Shown piece by piece: positions 44,710-53,043 of a DNA stretch of 64,000 nt. The notes beneath the pieces were generated by a model. It saw only the letters and a program-made list of their open reading frames with translations, searched no databases and had not been told where the DNA came from. The stretch is from Carboxylicivirga longa (lineage in GTDB: Bacteria > Bacteroidota > Bacteroidia > Bacteroidales > Marinilabiliaceae), in the NCBI RefSeq assembly GCF_050589825.1, contig NZ_JBNGOZ010000001.1:248001-312000 (forward strand), in the 5' to 3' direction. The stretch's first letter is position 1. Each line of letters opens with the position of its first letter. The translations under genes were made by a program, and so were the position numbers.

Positions 44710-45678
44710 TTAATTCTCAACAATATACAATGCACCGGTTGGGCATAGCGAAGCCAGCTCAACGCGGATGTTCTTTTTATTTTCTTCCGGCAGATTTACC
44801 TCCATCTGAAAGCCACGGTTTTTGAAGGTAAAGCCATTGTCACTATTGTAAACACAAAGGCCGCAGCGGATGCATTTGGAGGGTTCGAAATACATGGTGT
44901 CGTTTATTTTTATTCTTGACATCACTTGCAACGCGCTGCTCATATCATAACCGGGTCGTTTAATTTTATGAGTCGTTGCATGTGTTCTTAATTGACAAGC
45001 GGATTTGCCGGCGCAGGCACAGTGCAGACAATTAGAAGGGGTGGAAACTGTTTCCTTTAATCGTGCTTTTTCACTTTCGCAAAAACGGCCTAATCGTGAT
45101 TGAAACTTTGTTTTATCGATCGCTACATTTTCAATCTCGTCCACCTTAGTGGCATCTACTACCTTAGTTAATTCCTTGATTATCTTACGAATTGTCACCG
45201 GAGTATCGATGCTTCCTCTTCTGCATGCTTTCTCACAGGGGGCTTTACAGTTTTCACAAGCCAGTTTTGGCAAATCAAAGGCATGCTTGATTAGGCCAAA
45301 TGCTTTCTCTTTTTGGCCCTTATCATAGTAGTTAAGCATCCGCTCGATGTCCAGTTTAGACGGACACACCAAGGAACAGGGTGCTTCACAATCGGCCCGG
45401 TGGTCGCTTAGTAAAAGCTCCAGAGACAGGGTTCGCACCTGCATCACCTCCTCACTTTGTGTATCAATTCGCATGCCTTCCACCGGCTTGCTCGTACATG
45501 AGGGAATGATCTGGCCGCTGGACAAATCTTTTACCGCACATACCATGCACGACGATTTATGCCGGGCGTCTTTTGACCAGCAGAGTGACGGTATTTCAAA
45601 TCCTTCGCGCCGTGCAATCTTCAGCAAGGTATCCTGCCCCTGTACGTCTATAATTTTATCATTAATCGTTATTTGCAT
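44710..45678 (-). CDS. NuoG/HndD-like iron-sulfur protein without catalytic domain
   Basis: A 322-residue electron carrier. It has an N-terminal [2Fe-2S] ferredoxin domain (cysteines in PSLCWSK, SSCMVC and IIPSCTS), then a His/Cys cluster motif (DHRADCEAPC), a GltD-like cysteine-rich helical part (CENCKAPCEKACRRG) and one or two further clusters (CLHCACAGKSACQL, CIRCGLCVYNSD, CPTGAL). It resembles the N-terminal part of NuoG and of HndD/FeFe-hydrogenase, but the hydrogenase H-cluster motifs and the molybdopterin-like domain are absent. It overlaps the NuoF-like gene by 17 bases, so the two proteins should form one NAD(P)H-dependent module. Confidence 0.88.
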   Translation of the reverse strand: MQITINDKIIDVQGQDTLLKIARREGFEIPSLCWSKDARHKSSCMVCAVKDLSSGQIIPSCTSKPVEGMRIDTQSEEVMQVRTLSLELLLSDHRADCEAPCSLVCPSKLDIERMLNYYDKGQKEKAFGLIKHAFDLPKLACENCKAPCEKACRRGSIDTPVTIRKIIKELTKVVDATKVDEIENVAIDKTKFQSRLGRFCESEKARLKETVSTPSNCLHCACAGKSACQLRTHATTHKIKRPGYDMSSALQVMSRIKINDTMYFEPSKCIRCGLCVYNSDNGFTFKNRGFQMEVNLPEENKKNIRVELASLCPTGALYIVEN

Positions 45679-48073
45679 ACACTTCTTGTTTTACCGGCAC
45701 TTTAATAATGGTGTTGAACTCACATTCGTCGACGCATAAGCCGCATTTTACACAGGCATCCTGATCGATATTATGTACCTTATAGGGTTCATAGGCAATG
45801 GCATCGACCGGACAAGCCTTTGCACATTTTGTACAGCCGGTGCAATCATCTGTAATTATAAACTGCATCATATCCTTGCACTTACCGGTTTTACAAAGGC
45901 CATTGATGTGCTCCTCGTATTCTTTGCGGAAATACTTTAAAGTGGTTAGCACCGGGTTCGGTGCTGTTTTTCCGAGGCCACAGAGTGATGATTTCTTTAC
46001 ATTCAGTGCCAGTTCTTCCAGCTTGTCGATGTCTTCCATTTTGGCCGAGCCACTGCAGATACGGTTCAGTAGGTCGAGCATACGGCGGATGCCCACGCGG
46101 CAGAAGGTACATTTGCCGCATGACTCCTCGCAGGTAAAACTTAAAAAGTAGCGTGCCACATCTACCATGCAGTCGCTTTCACTCAAAACCACCAAGCCAC
46201 CGGAACCCATCATGGCACCCATTTGCCTGAAAGAGTCAAAGTCAACGGGTACATCACAGCGGTGAGCCGGGATACAACCGCCGGAAGGGCCACCAATTTG
46301 AACGGCTTTCAGTTGCTCACCCCCTTCCACACCTCCGCCAATTTCGTCAATGATACGGTTCAGGCTGATGCCCATCGGCACTTCTATCAACCCTCCGTTT
46401 TTAATTTTACCTGCCAGGGCAAATACTTTGGTGCCTTTGCTGTTCTCGGTTCCTGTTTCAGCATAATGGTTTGCTCCATTTCGGATGATGTATGGGATCT
46501 GGCTGAGCGTTTCTACATTATTAACCAGGGTTGGCCTACCATCCAAACCCTCTACGGCCGGGAAAGGGGGTTTTTGTTTTGGAAACCCTCTGTCGCCTTC
46601 TATGGAAGCGATTAATGCGGTTTCTTCACCACATACAAAGGCACCTGCTCCTTCAAAGACCGTAACCTCAAAGGAAAAGTTACTACCAAGAATGTTCCTG
46701 CCAATCAGCTTTCGCTCTCGGCAAAGCTCCAATGCGCGTTTGATGCGTTGAACAGCCAGCGGGTACTCCGCGCGGATATAAAAGATGCCCTTGTTAGCGC
46801 CTGTGGCAAAGGCTTCAATCACCATGCCTTCAATTACGCGATAAGGATAGGATTCCAAAATCATCCGATCCATAAAGGCACCCGGATCGCCTTCGTCGCC
46901 ATTGCAAATCAGGTATTTATCTTTTTGGGTGGAGGAGGCCACAATCTTCATTTTCTCACCCGTAGGAAAACCACCTCCACCGCGACCCCGAAGGCCACTT
47001 GTGAGCACATCCCTAACCACTTGGTTTGGCTTGTTTTCAGCAATTACTTTTTTAAGTGACGCAAAGCCCTGGTGATGAATGTATTCATCCAGATCCAGCG
47101 GAGCAAGAAAACCATAGCCTTCGGTGGAGATATGCTTTTGTTCCGATAGGAAACTGTTAATCAAGCCGGTGCGTTCGGCTTCAGACTTCCACACCACATT
47201 GTTCCAGGTTGTGTCGGTATGGTAATTGTCCACATGGTTGATAATGCTGTTTTTGAAACGCCTGAGCAGACTGCCCGATTTAAAATGGTGGTGCAGGATT
47301 TCTTTAATCTCCGAAGCTTTCACATTGGGGTAGCGTTTCACAGCGCCATCCTCGAGCACTACATCAATCAAGGGCACCTGATTACAAACGCCCACACAGC
47401 CCACGGATTTGATATCCACTTTGATGCCCAGCTCATTTGCTTTTGTAAGCAGCTCATTGTAAATATCTGCAGAGCCACTGGCCTGACAGCAGGAGCCCAT
47501 GCCCAGACGCACTTCACCGGATAGCTTGTATTCATTTGCCTTTCCGGTTTTTTCTTCTTCGGCTTTGTTACTTTCGATAAACTCAGAAATAAGCTCGCCT
47601 ACTTTCCCCGGTGCCACATGCCCGTATATTTTATCATCGATCTGAACTACAGGCGCCAGTGTGCAACAGCCAAGACAGGCCACCTTTTCTATGGAGAACA
47701 GCTTGTCATCCGTGGTAACGCTGTCAGTCTTTATTTTTAATTCCCTTACAAATGAATCGTACACATTATTGGCGCCTTTTACATGGCAAGCTGTTCCGGC
47801 GCATACCTTAATCAGGTGCTTACCATAAGGAATATGGCGGAACTGCGAATAAAAAGTAGAGACGCTGATCAGCTGTGCCCGCTCAATCTCTGTTCTTTCA
47901 TAAATGCGCTCAATGGCATCTGCGGGTAGGTAATTGAATTCATCCTGTATGGCCTGCAATAATGGGATGATCACCCGGCGTGAGGAGCCAATACGATCAA
48001 TGATGGTATCCATTTTGGCCATCACTTCATGGTGACTCAGCTTGTCGTTATTTTCACAGTTACATTGACTCAT
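45662..48073 (-). CDS. NuoE-NuoF-type NADH dehydrogenase fusion with ferredoxin tail
   Basis: An 803-residue diaphorase. Residues about 10-165 are a NuoE-like [2Fe-2S] thioredoxin fold (CAGTACHVKG, CLGCCTLAP). About 175-260 is a second thioredoxin-like [2Fe-2S] domain (GSCCQASGS, GCVGVCNQVP). About 330-700 is the NuoF flavin/NADH domain (GLRGRGGGGFPTGEK, NGDEGDPGAFMDR, AFVCGEETAL) with its [4Fe-4S] site CGKCTFC near 649. The tail from about 738 has two [4Fe-4S] motifs (CTGCTKCAKACP, CVKCGLCVDEC). It should oxidise NADH or NADPH in the cytoplasm. The layout is that of HndC/HydB-type subunits of hydrogenases and bifurcating enzymes, but no hydrogenase is present here. Confidence 0.92.
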   Translation of the reverse strand: MSQCNCENNDKLSHHEVMAKMDTIIDRIGSSRRVIIPLLQAIQDEFNYLPADAIERIYERTEIERAQLISVSTFYSQFRHIPYGKHLIKVCAGTACHVKGANNVYDSFVRELKIKTDSVTTDDKLFSIEKVACLGCCTLAPVVQIDDKIYGHVAPGKVGELISEFIESNKAEEEKTGKANEYKLSGEVRLGMGSCCQASGSADIYNELLTKANELGIKVDIKSVGCVGVCNQVPLIDVVLEDGAVKRYPNVKASEIKEILHHHFKSGSLLRRFKNSIINHVDNYHTDTTWNNVVWKSEAERTGLINSFLSEQKHISTEGYGFLAPLDLDEYIHHQGFASLKKVIAENKPNQVVRDVLTSGLRGRGGGGFPTGEKMKIVASSTQKDKYLICNGDEGDPGAFMDRMILESYPYRVIEGMVIEAFATGANKGIFYIRAEYPLAVQRIKRALELCRERKLIGRNILGSNFSFEVTVFEGAGAFVCGEETALIASIEGDRGFPKQKPPFPAVEGLDGRPTLVNNVETLSQIPYIIRNGANHYAETGTENSKGTKVFALAGKIKNGGLIEVPMGISLNRIIDEIGGGVEGGEQLKAVQIGGPSGGCIPAHRCDVPVDFDSFRQMGAMMGSGGLVVLSESDCMVDVARYFLSFTCEESCGKCTFCRVGIRRMLDLLNRICSGSAKMEDIDKLEELALNVKKSSLCGLGKTAPNPVLTTLKYFRKEYEEHINGLCKTGKCKDMMQFIITDDCTGCTKCAKACPVDAIAYEPYKVHNIDQDACVKCGLCVDECEFNTIIKVPVKQEVYANND

Positions 48074-48074
48074 G

Positions 48075-50054
48075 CTAGTTGGCCTTTACACAGTAAATAC
48101 TATTGTTCGTTCTCACCACAATACGTCCATCGGTGAATGCCGGTGTAGCATAAGTGTTTTCACCCGTTGCGAAAGTCTCCAGCAGGGCAAAATCATCGTC
48201 AGCCTTGAAAATATGCATGGTGCCGTTGTTGCTGATAAGGTATATTTTTCCTTCGGCCAGGATTGGTGAGGAGTAGAACTCCTCATTGGTTTCGTGTTCC
48301 TTTTTAAGTTCACCGGTTTTGGTGTCGAAGGAGGCAACTACCCCATAACTTGTGGCGATGTATATATCGGTTTGGGTGGCCACCGGACTTGCTACTTCCG
48401 GCAGGTAGTCCATCGATTCCCACAGTACGGAGCCATCGCTGGCGTTGATGGCCACCATTTTAGCATATTCGCTGGCACCGAATACGATACCGTCCATACT
48501 GCACGCACTGGCGCCCACTTCTCCCATCAGGCATTCTACGCGCCATAACTCATCGCCGGTGGCAGGATTATAGCCTGTAATGCCCGGATTTCCCATGAGC
48601 ACCAGCTGAGGGCTTCCGTTTACATCGGCAATCATCGGTGAACTCCAGGTAATTCTTTCTTTACGGTTTTTGCTCCAGATTACTTCCCCGGTGGCCGGGT
48701 TGAGGGCCATTACTTTCTGTACGTTGTTATTGTCGTACTGGATGAACAGTTTATTATCAAAAATCAGCAGGGAAGAGGCATAGCCGTAGTGGTTATCCGG
48801 CACTCCCAGGTTTTTAGCCCATAGTTTATTACCGTCCATGTCTGTACATACCAGGTCGCCTGTGCCAAATACAGCACAAACCTGCTTGCCATTGGTGGCC
48901 ACACTGGCCGATGCCAATCCGGTATCATCGGTTGTTTCCGGCACCCGGGCAGGTGATCCGGGTATGCCTGTGGCCGTATAGGTCCATAGCTTTTGCCCCG
49001 TAATCAGGTCGTAGCAGAACAGCTCACGTGCTTTTTCGTCACCACAGGTGATGAATATTTTATTGCTGTGAATGACCGGTGAACTCTGACCTTTCCCATT
49101 AATCTTTGTCTGCCAGGCAATGTTAGTGCCCTTGGCCAGATCCCATTTTATAGGTAGGTTTTGGGCCGGTGAGATGCCGTTTGACTTGTTTCCCCTGAAG
49201 GCAGGACTGTTGATTTTATTGAGCGGCATCGATTTCTTGGGCTCAGTAGATTCTGTTATTTCTGTTGCTTTAGTTTCTTTGGTTTCCCCGGATGTTTCAG
49301 ATGCTTTTGGGGCAGAAGCAGGGCTTTTCTCAGCTGCTACTGAGCCCGGCACGTCAGCGACAGCCTTCGTTTCATCTGCAATAATACCCACATCTTTTGT
49401 TTCATTGCCTACTTCAACTTTGGCCGTCACTACTTCACTCTCTTCGTCAGCTTCATCGCCTGAGTTCTCGGGGGCAGTACTTAGCTCATCTGCGGCAGCA
49501 CCAACTTCTTTTGCAGCTTGAGTCGTTTCTTGTGGTTCGGGGGTTTCCGTTTCAATAAGCTGAGCCACAGATTTCTCTTTTGTATCCGGAGATGCATTTT
49601 CCATAAATGGTATGCTGAAGATGATAAACACTGCAGCCACTACTACTATGCTCACTGCGCCGTAATTGACATATTTGCGAGCCTTACTTTTTACCGCCCA
49701 TTCATCAATGGGATCCAGTTCTTTATCCGGAACGTCCTTGAAATGTGCATAATACAGTCGTGTGCATACAACGAATACTACCAGCATGCCCAACAACAGG
49801 TACACCCCGTTCATCAGGTGATCCATGCTGATAAAATAGGCTTTACGTGCCATTAGATCAAGTTGTCGGATTTGCTCCTGTAACTCGGTATTCCCCGCAT
49901 TCTGATCATTTAATTGTTTTAAAGTCTCCACCACCTGAGTTTGCAGTGGCGATACTTCTTTGACCTGGAAATAATTGGTGATCAGCATGATTGCCAGGGT
50001 AGTGATGAAAATGGCCGATACAATGGCTATATTTCTGTAGATTTTCTGTTTCAT
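48075..50054 (-). CDS. Membrane-anchored PQQ-repeat beta-propeller
   Basis: A 659-residue protein with three membrane helices (about 8-27, 82-102, 130-152). A long Ala/Glu/Thr-rich linker of about 110 residues follows (170-280, with ETPEPQETTQAAKE), then a PQQ-like propeller with RGNKSNGIS at its start and blades such as DGSVLWESM and ATGEVIWSK. The linker would let the propeller reach across the periplasm. It overlaps the NapH-like gene by 4 bases and is 1 base from the NuoF-like gene, so it is placed between the cytoplasmic NADH module and the membrane polyferredoxin. Confidence 0.85.
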   Translation of the reverse strand: MKQKIYRNIAIVSAIFITTLAIMLITNYFQVKEVSPLQTQVVETLKQLNDQNAGNTELQEQIRQLDLMARKAYFISMDHLMNGVYLLLGMLVVFVVCTRLYYAHFKDVPDKELDPIDEWAVKSKARKYVNYGAVSIVVVAAVFIIFSIPFMENASPDTKEKSVAQLIETETPEPQETTQAAKEVGAAADELSTAPENSGDEADEESEVVTAKVEVGNETKDVGIIADETKAVADVPGSVAAEKSPASAPKASETSGETKETKATEITESTEPKKSMPLNKINSPAFRGNKSNGISPAQNLPIKWDLAKGTNIAWQTKINGKGQSSPVIHSNKIFITCGDEKARELFCYDLITGQKLWTYTATGIPGSPARVPETTDDTGLASASVATNGKQVCAVFGTGDLVCTDMDGNKLWAKNLGVPDNHYGYASSLLIFDNKLFIQYDNNNVQKVMALNPATGEVIWSKNRKERITWSSPMIADVNGSPQLVLMGNPGITGYNPATGDELWRVECLMGEVGASACSMDGIVFGASEYAKMVAINASDGSVLWESMDYLPEVASPVATQTDIYIATSYGVVASFDTKTGELKKEHETNEEFYSSPILAEGKIYLISNNGTMHIFKADDDFALLETFATGENTYATPAFTDGRIVVRTNNSIYCVKAN

Positions 50055-51334
50055 TTACCGGTGTATTTGAGATTCAGGAAGTCATTTTGCGGGCAATAGC
50101 TGAAGCATCTTCCACATGCTACGCAATCGCCATGTTCTATTTCGTATGTTTTTCTGGAACGCTTAAGGGATAAATTGATTAGGCTTAATCCGAGCACCAG
50201 ACCGATTAGGGCCCCTGCAATGGTGCCGAAAAATTCAAATTCCTGCTTAACCACTCTTACCTTTTCCTGAAGAGCTTCAATATTTCCACCATCAATATAA
50301 AAGGCCTCCAACTCAACAGATATTAAATCCTGCGGATTACGCTCCTGCTCCATAACCATGTCATATAGCTTTACGTCTTTATGCGCTTTGCTAAGCTGCG
50401 GGCTGAATTGGCGCAATACAAAAGCAGAAGTAATCACAATCAGTGGCAGAAAGAGAAAATACATCAGCAGACGTTTCACGCCCTGCATGCGCTCTTCTTT
50501 CACCTTGTTTTCATAAGGGCTTTTTATGGCATCAACCGGACAGGCATTATGGCACAAATCGCAATTGATACAATCTTTCTTTGTAATCTGAATTTTCCAG
50601 ATGGATACTTTTGAGAATAAGCTCAGCAAAGCCCCATAAGGGCACAGGAAGCGACAGAAGGGGCGGCCTGTGAATATAGCGGCAAGTAATAGAAGCGATC
50701 CGAACACGATCAGGCCAAAGTCACCACCTAACCTGAATATTCCGATAAAGGGATCGTAAAGGCAGATGATGAAACTGGTACGTGTGACCGCGTATAAAAG
50801 GGCGAAAATCAGGTATAACCAGGGGATGACGCCAAGTACGGCCGTGACTGCTCTGGATAGTCTGTAATTGCGTATGTTCACCAATTCCTGCAAGGCTCCA
50901 AAAGGGCATACCCCTGCACAAAATACACGCCCAAATAAGAAGGCGAAGGCAATGGGGAGCATAAAAAACAAGAACACCGAAACGGGTATTATGTAAGCGG
51001 AATCGGCAAAGGCCAGTGCCACATTTTGGATGGAACCAATGCTGCATACGCATCCGCTGCGAAAAAAGCCAAAATAGGCAATCGATAGAAAGGATACCCA
51101 GATAATTGGTTTACGTCTTTGTTTCTTGAGGATGGCCCAGGCCACATAACTCATAAGTGCCACCAACAAGAAGATGTCGATGTACAGCCATAACTGTTCA
51201 TTGGGCAGCGCATAATGGGTATCCGGGTATTGATATCCCGACTCAAAATCCGGTTTTGGGAAACGGTTCAGATTTTGCGCACCTGATGTGGCGGCCAGGA
51301 ACAGGGTAGCTAATAGGGTGTTTATTCGCTTCAT
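50051..51334 (-). CDS. NapH/NosR-like membrane polyferredoxin
   Basis: A 427-residue membrane protein. It has a signal-like start (ATSGAQ), about six helices, and two paired-cysteine motifs of the NosR/NapH type (FGRVFCAGVCPFGAL, GRPFCRFLCPYGAL). One full [4Fe-4S] motif (CINCDLCHNACPVDA) and a C-terminal one (CVACGRCFSYCP) follow, plus an extra CVCSIGS loop. In NapH and NosR such proteins pass electrons from quinol or cytoplasmic donors across the membrane. It abuts the periplasmic ferredoxin gene with no gap, matching the NapG/NapH order. A long periplasmic helix-rich stretch near 320-375 is specific to this form. Confidence 0.88.
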   Translation of the reverse strand: MKRINTLLATLFLAATSGAQNLNRFPKPDFESGYQYPDTHYALPNEQLWLYIDIFLLVALMSYVAWAILKKQRRKPIIWVSFLSIAYFGFFRSGCVCSIGSIQNVALAFADSAYIIPVSVFLFFMLPIAFAFLFGRVFCAGVCPFGALQELVNIRNYRLSRAVTAVLGVIPWLYLIFALLYAVTRTSFIICLYDPFIGIFRLGGDFGLIVFGSLLLLAAIFTGRPFCRFLCPYGALLSLFSKVSIWKIQITKKDCINCDLCHNACPVDAIKSPYENKVKEERMQGVKRLLMYFLFLPLIVITSAFVLRQFSPQLSKAHKDVKLYDMVMEQERNPQDLISVELEAFYIDGGNIEALQEKVRVVKQEFEFFGTIAGALIGLVLGLSLINLSLKRSRKTYEIEHGDCVACGRCFSYCPQNDFLNLKYTGK

Positions 51335-51904
51335 TTATCCTTTCAGTTTATAGGCTTGTGCCAGTGGAACTCTTGTGATGGCATTGGAAGGACAGACCTT
51401 TGCGATCTGACATTCGTTGCAATCGACGCACAGGTCGCGTTTTATTTGCAGGTAAAGAGAGCCGTTACCAAAGGAGGTACAGCCTTTTACACATTTTGCA
51501 CAAGCGTTACACAGGTCCTCATCAATTTTATATTCGAAGTAGGGGTCTTCCACAAATTTGCGCTGAATGGCACCGGTGGGACACATCAGGTTTTCAGCCG
51601 CCGTATTCAGTTCCTTGACATTGGAACGGTAATAGCCCCCGCATAAATCGCAATAGCCGCATATTTTATTAGCGTGAAAGCACTTAACAGCTGACACTGT
51701 CAGTACGCAATCGGTTTCGCATTTTCCGCATTGTGTACATTTCTGAGGGTCAATCTGCCAGTAATGCGTTTCTTCGCCGGTTCTGAATTTTGAGAACAGG
51801 ACACCCGTGGTTGCCAGTATGGTTCCGCCGGCTATGGCCGATCCGAGCATCTTTACGAATTTCCGGCGCTCAATCGGGCTTTTATGTAGGGTCTCTTTTT
51901 TCAT
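51335..51904 (-). CDS. Tat-exported NapG-like polyferredoxin
   Basis: A 189-residue ferredoxin with a twin-arginine-type signal (ERRKFVKMLG then a hydrophobic AIAGGTILATTG). Cysteine groups CTQCGKCETDC, CGYCDLCGG, CPTGAI, CNACAKCVKGC and CVDCNECQIAKVCP can form about four [4Fe-4S] clusters, as in NapG. Export in folded form to the periplasm fits the Tat signal. It is the natural periplasmic electron acceptor of the membrane polyferredoxin encoded just downstream, and could feed the beta-propeller proteins or an unknown terminal acceptor. Confidence 0.88.
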   Translation of the reverse strand: MKKETLHKSPIERRKFVKMLGSAIAGGTILATTGVLFSKFRTGEETHYWQIDPQKCTQCGKCETDCVLTVSAVKCFHANKICGYCDLCGGYYRSNVKELNTAAENLMCPTGAIQRKFVEDPYFEYKIDEDLCNACAKCVKGCTSFGNGSLYLQIKRDLCVDCNECQIAKVCPSNAITRVPLAQAYKLKG

Positions 51905-51913
51905 GGCTCTTTT

Positions 51914-52126
51914 TTATTTCCTTTCAATGGTCACTCCCTTGCGTAAAGGACAGTCTTTAATTTTGCATTTACTGCATTTGGCATTGGCCGGTGGGCTCGT
52001 GCACAGAACTCCTTCCCGGCCTCTGTTGAGCAAAAGGTAAGCACTCGTGCTGATGATGCCCGCACCTGCCAGGAGAGTGCCGCTGAGTTGAAAAAACTTT
52101 TGTCTGCTTATTTTTTTTGTGTGCAT
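51914..52126 (-). CDS. Small exported cysteine-rich protein
   Basis: A 70-residue protein with an N-terminal Tat-like or membrane-anchor sequence (SRQKFFQLSGTLLAGAGII) and a short tail carrying four cysteines (LCTSPP, KCSKCKIKDCP). The four cysteines could hold one metal or iron-sulfur centre. It is not recognised as a known family. It lies 9 bases before the NapG-like gene and 3 bases after the NHL-like gene, which makes it a real, co-expressed gene despite its size; it may be a small electron-transfer or maturation partner. Confidence 0.75.
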   Translation of the reverse strand: MHTKKISRQKFFQLSGTLLAGAGIISTSAYLLLNRGREGVLCTSPPANAKCSKCKIKDCPLRKGVTIERK

Positions 52127-52129
52127 GGT

Positions 52130-53041
52130 TTATTGATTCTTTAGCTCAAAGACCTTAATCTGATAATTTACTGCCGTAAGTAGTTTGTTATTCAGGGTTT
52201 TAATTTGGTAGGGAAGATGACCTCCGCCCAGCATGCTTTGGTTAAGCAGAACCCGGTTAAAAGTGCCTGACTGATCATAGTAACTGATCCGTGGATTTCC
52301 TTTTTCAGAGGTGAGCAAGCGCCCCTGATCATCGAAATGGATATATGACGGATTGCAGCATCCGGCAAAAGCACCGGCATGGCTTCCGGCACGCCCAAAG
52401 GCGGCAATAAACTCCCCGTTCAGGGTGTAGGATTCCACACGATGCCTGCCCGGGTTGGCACAATAAATAGTGTCGTTTTTATGCGTGATATCAAAGAAAT
52501 GACTCGGAGTGATAAATTTATCCGGGCTCTCAATGAATTGCACAAAGTTACCCTCACGCGTGTATTTGCAGATATTTTTATGGACTACATCGCTTACAAA
52601 TACGAAATCATCGGTAATTGTAAATGATGCGTAATCAGATAACTCACTGCAAGCATCCCAGGCATCCAGTGAATCGCCATTCAGCGAATATTTTTCGATG
52701 AAGGAAGGGTAAAGAACAAACAGGCGCTTATGACTGATTGCCATATCCCTTGCATTGGCTTTAATTTTAAAAGATGACACCCGTTCGCCCCGTAAATTAT
52801 AGATGCTGACAGATTCTTTGCCGGCCACATACAGACGCGTTCCGTGCAATTCGAAAGCCACCACGCTGTCCTTTACATCAATGCTTGCACGCAGTTGGTA
52901 GTCACTGTTAAATGTTTGCGTCGCCGGGTTCTTTATCAGTACTTGCTGCTCATCACCATCCGCTTGCAGCACATAGATGATAAACCCGATCACAATCAGG
53001 AATATCATAATATTAACAGCCACCTTTATCGATTTGTCCAT
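52130..53041 (-). CDS. Membrane-anchored NHL-like beta-propeller
   Basis: A 303-residue protein with one N-terminal membrane helix (about 8-25, VNIMIFLIVIGFIIYVL) and a six-bladed propeller of the NHL/6-bladed type (YSLNGDSLDAW, YTREGNFVQFI, YTLNGEFIAAFG, FDDQGRLLTSEKG). The segment SHAGAFAGCCNP carries a vicinal cysteine pair, which is unusual. It differs from the five PQQ-like propellers of the operon. The gene is 2 bases from the next propeller gene upstream. It probably serves as a periplasmic binding scaffold. Confidence 0.8.
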   Translation of the reverse strand: MDKSIKVAVNIMIFLIVIGFIIYVLQADGDEQQVLIKNPATQTFNSDYQLRASIDVKDSVVAFELHGTRLYVAGKESVSIYNLRGERVSSFKIKANARDMAISHKRLFVLYPSFIEKYSLNGDSLDAWDACSELSDYASFTITDDFVFVSDVVHKNICKYTREGNFVQFIESPDKFITPSHFFDITHKNDTIYCANPGRHRVESYTLNGEFIAAFGRAGSHAGAFAGCCNPSYIHFDDQGRLLTSEKGNPRISYYDQSGTFNRVLLNQSMLGGGHLPYQIKTLNNKLLTAVNYQIKVFELKNQ

Positions 53042-53043
53042 AA

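Noticed and set aside
44710..48073. Reading the NuoEF/NuoG-like pair as an [FeFe]-hydrogenase or as complex I
   Set aside because: The H-cluster motifs are absent from the 322-residue protein and from all neighbours, and no Nuo membrane subunits are encoded in the window.
49120..49521. 133-residue Ser/Ala-rich plus-strand frame
   Set aside because: It is the antisense reading of the Ala/Glu/Thr-rich linker of the propeller at 48075-50054; the low-complexity composition explains the open frame.
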